Origin: Pseudomonadota bacterium
GTDB lineage: Bacteria; Pseudomonadota; Alphaproteobacteria; Sphingomonadales; Sphingomonadaceae
Length of the DNA stretch: 42,376 bases
Direction of reading: 5' to 3'
NCBI GenBank assembly: GCA_023426225.1
Contig: JAFABD010000205.1
Span: 1-42,376 of the forward strand
A program made the position numbers and the translations under genes. Below, piece after piece: positions 8,334 through 16,291 of the stretch (position 1 is its first letter; the number at the start of each line of letters is the position of its first letter). Under the pieces are notes generated by a model, which searched no databases, had not been told where the DNA came from, and worked only from the letters and a program-made list of their open reading frames with translations.

Positions 8334-9529
8334 GCCGCCTTCTTGACCTCCGCCACGATCTTCTTCGCGGCATCGCCCAGGTCGTTGGCCGGGACGATCG
8401 GCAGGCCCGAATTGGCCAGGATGTCCTTGCCCTGCTGGACGTTGGTTCCTTCGAGGCGAACCACCAGCGGCACCGAGAGGTTCACTTCCTTGGCGGCCGC
8501 GACGATGCCCTCGGCAATAATGTCGCAGCGCATGATTCCGCCGAAGATGTTGACGAGGATGCCCTCGACCGCGGGATCGCTGAGGATGATCTTGAACGCC
8601 GCCGTCACCTTCTCCTTGCTCGCGCCGCCGCCGACGTCGAGGAAGTTGGCGGGGAAGGCGCCGTTGAGCTTGATGATGTCCATCGTCGCCATGGCCAGGC
8701 CCGCGCCGTTGACCATGCAGCCGATGTTGCCGTCGAGCTTGATGTAGGCGAGGTCGTACTTCGAAGCCTCGAGTTCCATCGGATCCTCTTCGGTCTCGTC
8801 GCGCAGTTCCATCAGATCCTTGTGGCGGAACATCGCGTTCGAATCGAAGCCGACCTTGGCGTCGAGCACCATCAGCTTGCCCTGCTCGGTGACCGCGAGC
8901 GGGTTGATCTCGATCTGCGACGCGTCGGTGCCGAGGAACGCGTCATAGAGCTTCGACGCGACATTGGCCGCCTGCTTGGCAAGGTCGCCCGTCAGTTCGA
9001 GCGCGGCGGCGACCGCACGGCCATGGTGCGGCATGAAGCCCGTCGCCGGGTCGATGTCGATCGTGTGGATCTTTTCCGGCGTGTCGTGCGCGACGGTCTC
9101 GATGTCCATGCCGCCCTCGGTCGAGGCGACCATCGAGATGCGGCCGGTAGCGCGGTTCACGAGCAGCGCGAGATAATATTCCTTCGCGATGTCGACGCCG
9201 TCGGTGATGTAGAGGCGGTTGACCTGCTTGCCGGCCTCACCCGTCTGAACCGTGACGAGCGTGTTGCCCAGCATCTCGGACGCGTGCTGGCGCACTTCGT
9301 CGGCGGTCTTGGCGAGACGGACGCCACCCTTGGCATCGGCAGGCAGTTCCTTGAACTTGCCCTTGCCGCGGCCGCCGGCGTGGATCTGCGCCTTGACGAC
9401 ATAGAGCGGCCCGGGGAGCTTGGCCGAAGCGGCCACGGCCTCGTCGACGCTCAGCGCCGCAAAGCCGGCAGGCACCGGCACGCCGAACTTGGCGAGCAAT
9501 TCCTTGGCCTGATATTCGTGAATGTTCAT
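8330..9529 (-). CDS. sucC: Succinate--CoA ligase (ADP-forming) beta subunit
   Basis: Beta subunit of the TCA-cycle enzyme that converts succinyl-CoA to succinate with ATP formation. The product is 399 residues, normal for SucC. It begins MNIHEYQAKELLAKFGVPVP, the family N-terminus, and contains the ATP-grasp region (VKAQIHAGGRGK) and later GGIMRCDIIAEGI. ATG at 9529 was chosen by this homology over a longer in-frame extension; GAAGGG lies upstream. Unusually for the pair, sucD does not follow: the next gene is the GFA-family gene, so the alpha subunit must be encoded elsewhere. Confidence 0.96.
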   Translation of the reverse strand: MNIHEYQAKELLAKFGVPVPAGFAALSVDEAVAASAKLPGPLYVVKAQIHAGGRGKGKFKELPADAKGGVRLAKTADEVRQHASEMLGNTLVTVQTGEAGKQVNRLYITDGVDIAKEYYLALLVNRATGRISMVASTEGGMDIETVAHDTPEKIHTIDIDPATGFMPHHGRAVAAALELTGDLAKQAANVASKLYDAFLGTDASQIEINPLAVTEQGKLMVLDAKVGFDSNAMFRHKDLMELRDETEEDPMELEASKYDLAYIKLDGNIGCMVNGAGLAMATMDIIKLNGAFPANFLDVGGGASKEKVTAAFKIILSDPAVEGILVNIFGGIMRCDIIAEGIVAAAKEVNLSVPLVVRLEGTNVQQGKDILANSGLPIVPANDLGDAAKKIVAEVKKAA

Positions 9530-9630
9530 CGCTGAGGCGCCCTTCGCTTGCGAATATCGGTAATGTGGAGCCTGCCTAAAGCACAGGCGCAGGCGCGAAT
9601 CCACCCCCGCGAAACTGCCGAGCCCCGGCG

Positions 9631-9645
9631 GAGCCGAATCGGCTC
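9631..9645. other. Short palindrome upstream of sucC
   Basis: GAGCCGA and TCGGCTC are perfect arms around a single A, in the 208-bp gap between the small lipoprotein gene and sucC. It is about 100 bp upstream of the sucC start and could be an operator, but it may be chance in GC-rich DNA. I see no other structure in this gap. Confidence 0.25.
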
Positions 9646-9737
9646 TGCCCCGCAGGCGCCGCGATGTGCGGCGCCACGCGAGTCCTGACGGTATCGTTTA
9701 CATGGCGCCCGCCGGCCCAGGGCCGCGAATCAGCGCG

Positions 9738-10046
9738 TCAGCGATCGAGCCCGGTCGCGCACACGGCCGCCGCACTGGTCGTGACGCTCAGGATTTCCGG
9801 GTCGCCGAGCGCCCGCACACGATGAAGGAACTGCGAAACCGATTCGGACTTCGACGCGCGCGGCAGGTCGGCAAGGCGCAGCAGCTGCTTGAGCGACAGC
9901 CGGTCGGCCATCCGTTCGGCCATGCAGCCCGCCAGCGGGCGCGGCAGGCCGGCGTTGACCAGCCCCGAGCGCAATCGCGCCTGGGGCACGGCGCAGCCCG
10001 AAAGCAAAAACGCCGCCATGAGGAATATTCCGACTCTCGTCCGCAT
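9738..10046 (-). CDS. Small putative lipoprotein
   Basis: The product is 102 residues. It has a hydrophobic signal segment ending in a lipobox, LLSG-C with the acylated cysteine at 18, so it should be anchored to a membrane facing the periplasm. The mature part has two more cysteines (41 and 96) and helical stretches such as LSLKQLLRLADLPR. I do not recognise a family. ATG at 10046 is only 25 bp from the divergent crtZ start, so the two promoters must overlap the genes or each other. No good ribosome-binding site is visible. Confidence 0.7.
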   Translation of the reverse strand: MRTRVGIFLMAAFLLSGCAVPQARLRSGLVNAGLPRPLAGCMAERMADRLSLKQLLRLADLPRASKSESVSQFLHRVRALGDPEILSVTTSAAAVCATGLDR

Positions 10047-10071
10047 CGCCGCGGCTCGCTATAGCGAAGCC

Positions 10072-10569
10072 ATGCACCCTGCAATCGGATTCCTGCTGTT
10101 CGCCGCCACCGTCGCCGGGATGGAGGGTTTTGCCTATGCCGCGCATCGCTGGGTGATGCACGGGCCGGGCTGGTTCCTGCACAAGAGCCACCACCGCCCG
10201 CGCACCGGCCCGTTCGAGCTCAACGATCTTTATGCGGCCATCTTTGCGGTGCCGTCCTTCATCCTGCTGCTCGGGGGGGTGCAGCTCGGCTGGTGGCCCA
10301 GTTTCACGTGGATCGGTGCCGGCATCGCCGCCTATGGCGCGATCTATTTCGGTTTCCACGACGTGATCGTGCACCGCCGCATCCACCATCGTTATGTCCC
10401 GCGCTCGCGCTACATGAAGCGGATCGTCCAGGCGCACCGGCTGCACCACGCGATCGAAAGCAAGGAGGGCACGGTCAGCTTCGGCTTCCTGTGGGCGCCG
10501 CGCCCCGAGGTGCTCAAGGCCCAGCTCCGCCGCTCTCCGGGCACGCCGCGCCGCGCCAACGCGGATTGA
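10072..10569 (+). CDS. crtZ: Beta-carotene 3-hydroxylase
   Basis: Membrane di-iron hydroxylase of the fatty-acid-hydroxylase/sterol-desaturase superfamily that adds 3-OH groups to beta-ionone rings (beta-carotene to zeaxanthin). Sphingomonads use this in making nostoxanthin-type yellow pigments. The product is 165 residues, typical CrtZ size. All histidine clusters are present: H25/H30, H37 and H40-H41, H96/H101 and H105-H106, then H122 and H125-H126. ATG at 10072 gives the family start MHPAIGF. An upstream ATG at 10018 would overlap the divergent lipoprotein gene. No other carotenoid genes are in this window. Confidence 0.92.
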   Translation: MHPAIGFLLFAATVAGMEGFAYAAHRWVMHGPGWFLHKSHHRPRTGPFELNDLYAAIFAVPSFILLLGGVQLGWWPSFTWIGAGIAAYGAIYFGFHDVIVHRRIHHRYVPRSRYMKRIVQAHRLHHAIESKEGTVSFGFLWAPRPEVLKAQLRRSPGTPRRANAD

Positions 10570-10601
10570 CGCGCGCGCCCGCCGGGCACACATGAAAGCG
10601 C

Positions 10602-11021
10602 ATGGAACCGCTGAACCTTTCCGAGTCCGAGTGGCGCAAGCGGCTGACTCCCGAGCAATTCCATGTCCTGCGTCAGGCGGGCACCGAACGCGCCTTTTCG
10701 GGCCACTTCACCGACAACAAGGCCGATGGCGTCTATCGTTGCGCCGGATGCCAGCTCGAACTGTTCGACAGCACCGAGAAATATGATTCCGGGTCGGGCT
10801 GGCCGAGCTTCACGGGCCCCGTCGCGGCAGATCATGTCACCGAACATGCCGACAACAGCCACGGCATGCGCCGCGTAGAGGTGCGATGCGCGCGCTGCGA
10901 CGGCCATCTGGGGCATTTGTTCCCCGATGGGCCGCCCCCCACCGGGCTGCGCTATTGCATCAATTCGGTCTCGCTCGATTTCCGTTCACGCAACGGCAAC
11001 ACGGGCGGCGCTACGCGATAG
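10602..11021 (+). CDS. msrB: Peptide-methionine (R)-S-oxide reductase
   Basis: Reduces methionine-R-sulfoxide in oxidised proteins. The product is 139 residues. The zinc-binding cysteine pairs C47/C50 and C96/C99 are present, together with the catalytic selenocysteine-position Cys119 in RYCINS. Conserved SGSGWPSF and GHLGHLFPDGP blocks confirm the family. There is no signal peptide, so it is cytoplasmic. It lies 32 bp after crtZ on the same strand and could be cotranscribed with it. Confidence 0.96.
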   Translation: MEPLNLSESEWRKRLTPEQFHVLRQAGTERAFSGHFTDNKADGVYRCAGCQLELFDSTEKYDSGSGWPSFTGPVAADHVTEHADNSHGMRRVEVRCARCDGHLGHLFPDGPPPTGLRYCINSVSLDFRSRNGNTGGATR

Positions 11022-11080
11022 GGCGTTTGCGGCTGCAATCCTTGTGAGCCGCGCCATTAGGGCTTAATCCACCCAACCCG

Positions 11081-13234
11081 ATGCGCCTGAAATCGAACAA
11101 GACACCGCGCGGCGCCAGACCGCGCCCTCCCGGCCGCTGGAAGCGGATCGCCCTGTGGACGCTGGGCACGGGCGGCGCGCTGGCGCTGATCGCACTCGTT
11201 GCGCTGATCGTCGCCGTCTATTCGACGCGCGCGACGCTCCCAAGCTATGACGAACTCAAATCGTCGCCCAACGGACAGATGATCCGCGTCCATGCTGCCG
11301 ACGGCACCGTGCTCGTCTCGCTCGGGCCGAGCTATGGCGAATGGATCAAGTACGATCAGATCCCGCAGGTGATGAAGGACGCGATCGTCGCGGTCGAGGA
11401 CCGGCGTTTCGAGCATCATTGGGGCGTCGATCCCTGGGGACTGGCGCGCGCGGTGCGGATCGGCATCGCCAATCGCGGATCGGGCAAGCGGCTGCAGGGC
11501 GCATCGACGATCACGCAGCAGGTGGCGCGCACGATCTTCCTGTCGAACAAATATGATTTCGGCCGCAAGATGCGCGAGGCGATGCTGGCGCTGGCACTCG
11601 AACGCAAGTTCAGCAAGCAGCAGATTCTCGAACTCTATCTGAACAAGGTCTATTTCGGCGGCGGCGCGTATGGCATCGACGCGGCGAGCCGCAAGTTCTT
11701 CGGCCATCCCGCGACCAACCTTACGCTGGCCGAGGCCGCGGTGATCGCCGGCCTCGTCAAGGCGCCGTCGCATTACTCGCCGACCGCCGATGCCGAGGCC
11801 GCCGTGGGCCGCGCGAGCGTCGTGCTCAGCGTCATGGCCGAGACCGGCAAGATCAGCCAGGCGACCGCCGCGTCGACCGATCCGCACAGCGTCCGCATCG
11901 CCCCCGAGCCCAAGCAGAACAGCGTGCGCTACTTCACCGACTGGGCGCTGCCGCAGCTCGAGGTGCTGATCGACGAGAGCGAAGCCCCGCTCGAGGTGTG
12001 GACGACGCTCGATCTCAACATGCAGCGCGCGGCCGACGACGCGATCCGCGCCAATGCGCCCGACGGCGCGCAAGGGGCGCTTGTCAGCCTCGATCGCGAC
12101 GGCGCGGTTCGCGCGATGGTCGGCGGCAAGGATTATGTCGCGTCGATCTACAACCGCGCGACGCAGGCGGAACGCCAGCCGGGTTCGGCGTTCAAGCTGT
12201 TCGTCTATCTCGCCGCGCTGGAGGCGGGGCATAAGGTCGACGACGTCGTGGTCGACGAGCCGGTTTCGATCAACGGCTGGAGCCCGCGCAACAGCTCGGG
12301 TCGCAATTCGGGCGAGATGACGCTGCGCACCGCCTTTGCCTATTCGATCAACACCGTCGCGGCAAAGCTGGGCCAGGAAGTCGGCTTCGCGACGGTGGCC
12401 AGCATGGCCCGGCGGTTCGGCATCACCACGCCGATCAACACCCAGCCGGCGATGGTCCTCGGCACCTCGAACGTCCGGCTGATCGACATGACGCGCGCCT
12501 TCGCCTCGGTGTCGCAAAAGGGCGTGGCAGTGACCCCCTATGGCATCACGCGGGTCACCGCGAACGGCAACGTCATCTATCAGCACGAGGTCGATACCAG
12601 TCACGTCCTCGTCGCCCCCTATGTCGCGGCGCAGATGACCGACCTGTTGCAGACCGCAGTCAACACCGGCACAGGCCGCGCCGCGCAGATCGGACGTCCG
12701 GTCGCGGGCAAGACGGGGACGACCACGTCGAACAAGGACGGCTGGTTCCTCGGCTTTTCGAGCGGGCTGACGACGGGCGTGTGGATGGGCCGCGACGATG
12801 CGCGGATGGTCCCCGGCCTTCAGGGCGGCACCGCCCCGGCGCGTGCCTTTGCCGCCTTCATGCGCAAGGCGGTCGCCAACCGTCCGGTGGAGGCGTTCGA
12901 GACGCAGGTGACGCTGCCCGAATGGCAGCTCGAGCCCGAGGACAATGCCTATTTCACGCCCGACAATGGCGCGATGGTCGATCCGGACGGCAATCCGCTG
13001 CCCGAAGGGCCGATGCCCGCGCGCCCGCCGCTCGACGCGCCGCCCCCGCCGGGCGGCCAGCAGAACGACGATCGGCTCGATCAGGCTTGGATCGACCGGA
13101 TGACCGGCCGCGCGCCCCCGCAACCGAACCGTTCGCCGCAGGCCGGCCGCCCGGCCGGCCGCGACGCGACGCGGACGCCGCCCGCCGATCGCGGCCAGGC
13201 AAATCCGCGCGAGGGCGACGGCGACGGGTTCTGA
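11081..13234 (+). CDS. Class A penicillin-binding protein (bifunctional)
   Basis: Bifunctional peptidoglycan glycosyltransferase/DD-transpeptidase of the PBP1 type, 717 residues. A cytoplasmic basic tail is followed by a membrane anchor at about 25-45. The GT51 domain has VEDRRFEHHWGVD (catalytic Glu106), GASTITQQVART and the ELYLNKVYFGGGAYG block. The transpeptidase domain has the active-site SAFK (Ser369, Lys372), then SIN, then KTGT at 544-547. The C-terminal 80 residues are Pro/Arg/Gly-rich and probably disordered. It acts in the inner membrane facing the periplasm. The gene stands 59 bp after msrB and converges on the DUF45 gene. Confidence 0.94.
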   Translation: MRLKSNKTPRGARPRPPGRWKRIALWTLGTGGALALIALVALIVAVYSTRATLPSYDELKSSPNGQMIRVHAADGTVLVSLGPSYGEWIKYDQIPQVMKDAIVAVEDRRFEHHWGVDPWGLARAVRIGIANRGSGKRLQGASTITQQVARTIFLSNKYDFGRKMREAMLALALERKFSKQQILELYLNKVYFGGGAYGIDAASRKFFGHPATNLTLAEAAVIAGLVKAPSHYSPTADAEAAVGRASVVLSVMAETGKISQATAASTDPHSVRIAPEPKQNSVRYFTDWALPQLEVLIDESEAPLEVWTTLDLNMQRAADDAIRANAPDGAQGALVSLDRDGAVRAMVGGKDYVASIYNRATQAERQPGSAFKLFVYLAALEAGHKVDDVVVDEPVSINGWSPRNSSGRNSGEMTLRTAFAYSINTVAAKLGQEVGFATVASMARRFGITTPINTQPAMVLGTSNVRLIDMTRAFASVSQKGVAVTPYGITRVTANGNVIYQHEVDTSHVLVAPYVAAQMTDLLQTAVNTGTGRAAQIGRPVAGKTGTTTSNKDGWFLGFSSGLTTGVWMGRDDARMVPGLQGGTAPARAFAAFMRKAVANRPVEAFETQVTLPEWQLEPEDNAYFTPDNGAMVDPDGNPLPEGPMPARPPLDAPPPPGGQQNDDRLDQAWIDRMTGRAPPQPNRSPQAGRPAGRDATRTPPADRGQANPREGDGDGF

Positions 13235-13253
13235 CCCGCACCGTCGCGCGCGT

Positions 13254-13943
13254 TCATTCGCTCGGGTCGTGAGCCTGGGCGCCGACCCAGTGCAACGCGC
13301 TGCCATGGCGACGCAGCCATGCCCGCGCCGGCGCCGGATCGGCTTCGAGCAGCGTCGCCACCAGCCGGTGGAATGCCGGTGCGTGGTTCATATGGACCCG
13401 GTGCGCCACTTCGTGCGCGACCGTTGCCTGGCGGACGAAATCGGGCGCGAGGATCAGTCGCCAGCTATAGCGGATCGCTCCCGACGAAGCGCAGCTTCCC
13501 CAGCGCCCGCGCGGATCGCCGACCGATACGCGTGTTACCGAAACCCCAAGCCTTTCGGCAAACGCTGCCGTCTCGGCGCTGAGCAGATCGAGCGCCTGCG
13601 CGCGCAGCCATCGTTCGATCCGGCGCCCCACGCCGTCGCGCGGACCGCCGACGCGGAGCATCGCGCCATCGAGCGCCGGCGCCCTCGACGCCGCTTCGTC
13701 CCAGGCAATCGTCACCGACCGCCCGCGAAAGGGAAAGCTGCCCCCTGGCACCAACGGCGTGACACCGGGCAGCCGCGCCTGCTGGGCCGCGATCCATTCG
13801 CGCTGCGCCTCGACCCAGCGAAGCGCATGCGGCAGCGAGGCGCGCGGCGGCAGGGTCAGGCGAACCCGCCCGTCGCGCGGATCGACGGTCAGACGCAGCC
13901 GGCGGGCGCGCGCGCTGCGCACGACCTCCACCGGCACCGTCAA
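13254..13943 (-). CDS. SprT/YgjP-type (DUF45) zinc metallopeptidase-like protein
   Basis: The product is 229 residues. The zinc motif HEVAH is at 177-181, with following histidines at 187 and 192 (NHAPAFH). The DUF45/YgjP block GRWGSCASSGAIRYSWRL precedes it. Members are predicted metal-dependent hydrolases, mostly uncharacterised. The first codon appears to be TTG at 13943, whose TTGA overlaps the TGA of the preceding gene. GTG at 13937 is the alternative. It is the last gene of an overlapping three-gene run with the Sco1 and YcgN-like genes, though no functional link between them is established. Confidence 0.85.
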   Translation of the reverse strand: MTVPVEVVRSARARRLRLTVDPRDGRVRLTLPPRASLPHALRWVEAQREWIAAQQARLPGVTPLVPGGSFPFRGRSVTIAWDEAASRAPALDGAMLRVGGPRDGVGRRIERWLRAQALDLLSAETAAFAERLGVSVTRVSVGDPRGRWGSCASSGAIRYSWRLILAPDFVRQATVAHEVAHRVHMNHAPAFHRLVATLLEADPAPARAWLRRHGSALHWVGAQAHDPSE

Positions 13944-14374
13944 AGCGGTCGGTCCACCAGATGATGTTCGAAATCGCCCGCGTCATCCTCGGAGATCGTC
14001 CAGCCGCGGGTCGACTGGCCGGCGGCGTGCACCGCCTCGGGATCGCCACAAACCAGATAGTGCCATTCGGGCAACGGCTCGCCTGCAGCGCGAAGGCGGT
14101 ACGCACAGGTCGACGGCAGCCATTCGATCGAATGGACGTTGCGTGCATTCAGCCGCACGCATTCGGAAACAAAGGCGTGGCGATGGCGATAATTGCTGCA
14201 CCGGCCCATCCGGCGATCGAGCAGGCGGCACGCCACGTTGGTCGCGAGCAGCTCGCCCGTATCCTCGTCCTCGAGCTTATGGACACAGCATTTGCCGCAC
14301 CCGTCGCACAGCGCCTCCCATTGCGCGCGATCGAGCTTCTCCAGCGGCGTATTTTCCCAGAAACGCTCGCTCAT
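13940..14374 (-). CDS. YcgN/UPF0260 family cysteine-cluster protein
   Basis: The product is 144 residues, matching the UPF0260 (YcgN) family. The N-terminus reads MSERFWENTPLEKLDRAQWE and is followed by the cysteine cluster CDGCGKCCVHK, with more conserved cysteines later (CRLLD, CSNYR, ECVRL, CAYRL, VCGD). The pattern suggests metal or iron-sulfur binding, but the function is unknown. ATG at 14374 overlaps the TGA of the Sco1 gene (ATGA), fixing the start. Its stop overlaps the next start in the same way. Confidence 0.9.
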   Translation of the reverse strand: MSERFWENTPLEKLDRAQWEALCDGCGKCCVHKLEDEDTGELLATNVACRLLDRRMGRCSNYRHRHAFVSECVRLNARNVHSIEWLPSTCAYRLRAAGEPLPEWHYLVCGDPEAVHAAGQSTRGWTISEDDAGDFEHHLVDRPL

Positions 14375-14958
14375 CGCGCCCAGTGCCGGACCTGATCGGC
14401 GATCGCCCGCCCGTCCTGATCGAGCGGCAGCGACGCGATCGGTTCGCCCTGCGGTCCCATCAGGAACGCGACCGCGACATGATCGACCAGATAGCCGCCG
14501 CCGGGACCGGGCGGCTGTTTCTTGTAATAAACCGCATAACGGCGCGCGACATCCGCCACGGCCTGCGGGCTGCCCGTCAGCCCGACGACGCCGGGATGGA
14601 AATTCGCGACGAACTGGCGCAGCGCCGCGGGCGTATCGCGCTCGGGATCGACGCTGATGAAAATCGGCACGACGCGCTTGGCGATGCCGGGCGCCTCCTT
14701 GTCGAGCAGCCGCATCGCCTGGCCGATCTTCTGCATGTCGGTCGGGCACACATCGGGGCAATAGGTGTAGCCGAAATAGACGATGCGATAGCGGCCGTTG
14801 AAATCGGTATCGCGCACCGTCCGGCCATTCTGGTCGGTGAGCACGAACGGACCGCCGATATGCGCTCCCGTCAGCGGCGGCTTGCTTTCACCGCCGCCGC
14901 AGGCGGCGAGCGGCGCGGCGAGCAACGCCGCGGCGACCAGGCGAGACATGCTATTCAT
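14371..14958 (-). CDS. Sco1/SenC-family lipoprotein
   Basis: Thioredoxin-fold copper chaperone family used in assembling the CuA site of cytochrome c oxidase. The product is 195 residues. An N-terminal signal ends in a lipobox LAA-C (Cys20), so it is probably a lipoprotein facing the periplasm. The copper-binding CPDVC (C67, C71) and the distal His160 in LVDHVAV are all present, so it looks functional. ATG at 14958 is used; Met4 is an alternative. No oxidase genes are nearby, so the client enzyme is inferred from the family. It leads an overlapping three-gene operon and diverges from the ankyrin gene. Confidence 0.93.
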   Translation of the reverse strand: MNSMSRLVAAALLAAPLAACGGGESKPPLTGAHIGGPFVLTDQNGRTVRDTDFNGRYRIVYFGYTYCPDVCPTDMQKIGQAMRLLDKEAPGIAKRVVPIFISVDPERDTPAALRQFVANFHPGVVGLTGSPQAVADVARRYAVYYKKQPPGPGGGYLVDHVAVAFLMGPQGEPIASLPLDQDGRAIADQVRHWAR

Positions 14959-15029
14959 GGTGCCGCCCCAGATGATCTGTTAGACCCCCGGTTGCAAGAA
15001 CGGGTCCGAGCAAAAGGTTCAATTGCGTC

Positions 15030-15632
15030 ATGCTGTTTCGTGCTTCCTGCGCCGCCATCGCCGCTGCCCTGATGCTGGGCGCCGTCCCCGCGGCCGCGCA
15101 ACAATTTTCCGATAGCTATGAGTTTCTGGAGGCGATCCGCAAGGCGGACGGCGCCAAGGTCAACAAATATCTGCAGGACAAGGGGCTGCGGATCGTCAAC
15201 ACGCGCGACCGCGAGAGCGGCGAGGGCGCGATCCACATCGTCACGCGGCGCGAGGATCTGCTGTACCTGCGCGTGGTGCTTCAGCAGGACGAGGTCAACG
15301 TGAACCTTCAGGACCGGCGCGGCAACACCGCGCTGCTGCTCGCTGCCGACCGCGGCTGGAGCGAGGGGGTCGACACGCTGGTCAAGTACGGCGCCAATGT
15401 GAACCTGCCCAATGCCGCCGGCGAGACGCCGCTGATCCGCGCGGTGCAGGCACATGACGAACGCGTCGTCGCCGCGCTGCTCAAGGCCGGCGCCGATCCC
15501 GACCGCGCCGATTTCCTGACGGGCAAGTCGGCACGCGACTATGCCCGCGACAATGCGCGCTACCCCGGCGTGGTCAAGCTGCTCAACGATGCGCCCAAGG
15601 CAGCGAAGGGCGCGGCGGGACCGCGGCTCTAA
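15030..15632 (+). CDS. Secreted ankyrin-repeat protein
   Basis: The product is 200 residues. An N-terminal signal peptide (residues 1-23, ending AAA-Q) is followed by about four ankyrin repeats. The clearest are NLQDRRGNTALLLAADRGW and NLPNAAGETPLIRAVQAHDE, then VVAALLKAGADPDRAD. It is therefore predicted to be periplasmic and to bind a protein partner that cannot be named from sequence. The gene diverges from the Sco1-family gene across 71 bp. A 9-bp-stem hairpin follows its stop. Confidence 0.85.
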   Translation: MLFRASCAAIAAALMLGAVPAAAQQFSDSYEFLEAIRKADGAKVNKYLQDKGLRIVNTRDRESGEGAIHIVTRREDLLYLRVVLQQDEVNVNLQDRRGNTALLLAADRGWSEGVDTLVKYGANVNLPNAAGETPLIRAVQAHDERVVAALLKAGADPDRADFLTGKSARDYARDNARYPGVVKLLNDAPKAAKGAAGPRL

Positions 15633-15647
15633 GCGTGTGGCCGGCGT

Positions 15648-15670
15648 CGTGTCCGGCCTCCCCGGACACG
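15648..15670. terminator. Hairpin between convergent ankyrin and mmcB genes
   Basis: CGTGTCCGG (15648-15656) pairs perfectly with CCGGACACG (15662-15670) around a 5-base loop. It lies 16 bases after the ankyrin stop and 13 bases before the mmcB stop. Lacking a U-tract, it may stop readthrough weakly in both directions or mark 3' ends. Confidence 0.45.
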
Positions 15671-15682
15671 GCGCTTGAACGG

Positions 15683-16177
15683 CTAGAATCCAACCCCGGC
15701 GTCGGGATCGACATGCTGAATCACCCGGCGCGCGGCGCGGCGGGCGAACGACAGCGTGCATTTGCGCCGCGCAGCCGAGCCCAGCGGCACCGTCGCCGCC
15801 TCGCGCAGCACCGCCGCGTCATAGCGGTCGGCAACGATAAGCCCCGCCCGTTCGGGCAACAGCCCCGGCTGTTCGAACGGACGAAGATCGAATCCTCCGG
15901 GCACCGCCCAGAAGAAGCGGTCGCAATAGGGCAGATATTCGGGCCATTTGGCGTCGCCGAGTAGGTCGGCACGCGACACCTTGATCTCGACGATGACGAT
16001 ATTGCCGCGCGCATCGATCGCCATCAGGTCGGCGCGACGGCCATTCTCGAGCGGGACTTCGGCCAGGGCCACACAGTCGTGGCGAAGCAGCATTCGGCAC
16101 ACGCCGCGGACGACGTCGGGCGCCTGCATGCCCATCGGCGGCGGCGCCGCCGTCTCTGCGTCAACCTCGATCGACAT
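15683..16177 (-). CDS. mmcB: MmcB-family DNA repair protein
   Basis: MmcB is an alphaproteobacterial SOS-regulated protein that contributes to mitomycin C resistance in Caulobacter. It resembles restriction-endonuclease-fold nucleases. The product here is 164 residues, with RADLMAIDARGNIVIVEIKVSRADLLGDAKWPEY carried in two blocks; the D...E-x-K pattern (ADLMAID, VEIKVS) fits the nuclease-like core. I chose ATG at 16177 rather than ATG at 16195 because a LexA box (16190-16204) overlaps the upstream ATG. With the shorter start the operator lies just upstream of translation. It is a single-gene unit behind the terminator of the SleB-type gene. Confidence 0.9.
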   Translation of the reverse strand: MSIEVDAETAAPPPMGMQAPDVVRGVCRMLLRHDCVALAEVPLENGRRADLMAIDARGNIVIVEIKVSRADLLGDAKWPEYLPYCDRFFWAVPGGFDLRPFEQPGLLPERAGLIVADRYDAAVLREAATVPLGSAARRKCTLSFARRAARRVIQHVDPDAGVGF

Positions 16178-16189
16178 GCGCGCGGCATA

Positions 16190-16204
16190 GAACATTCATG
16201 GAAC
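16190..16204 (-). promoter_or_regulatory. LexA (SOS) box of mmcB
   Basis: On the minus strand this reads GTTC-CATGAAT-GTTC, an exact match to the alphaproteobacterial LexA operator GTTC-N7-GTTC. It lies 12 bases upstream of the preferred mmcB start and just below the upstream gene's terminator, as expected for an SOS-controlled single-gene unit. Confidence 0.8.
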
Positions 16205-16210
16205 AAACAA

Positions 16211-16236
16211 AAGCCCCGACGCATCGCATCGGGGCT
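16211..16236 (-). terminator. Intrinsic terminator after the SleB-type hydrolase gene
   Basis: On the minus strand AGCCCCGA (plus 16229-16236) pairs with TCGGGGCT (plus 16212-16219) around a 9-base loop and is followed by UUUUGUUUGUU. It lies about 55 bases past the stop at 16292 and separates that gene from mmcB. Confidence 0.8.
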
Positions 16237-16291
16237 ATCACCGTCTTGTGCACATTTTAGCGCTCCTCGGTCCGGCCGAGGACGGACGCGA

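Noticed and set aside
11057..13306. A 749-codon open frame on the minus strand
   Set aside because: It is antisense to the class A penicillin-binding protein gene with all its catalytic motifs. The translation is Arg/Ala/His-rich with no recognisable domain.
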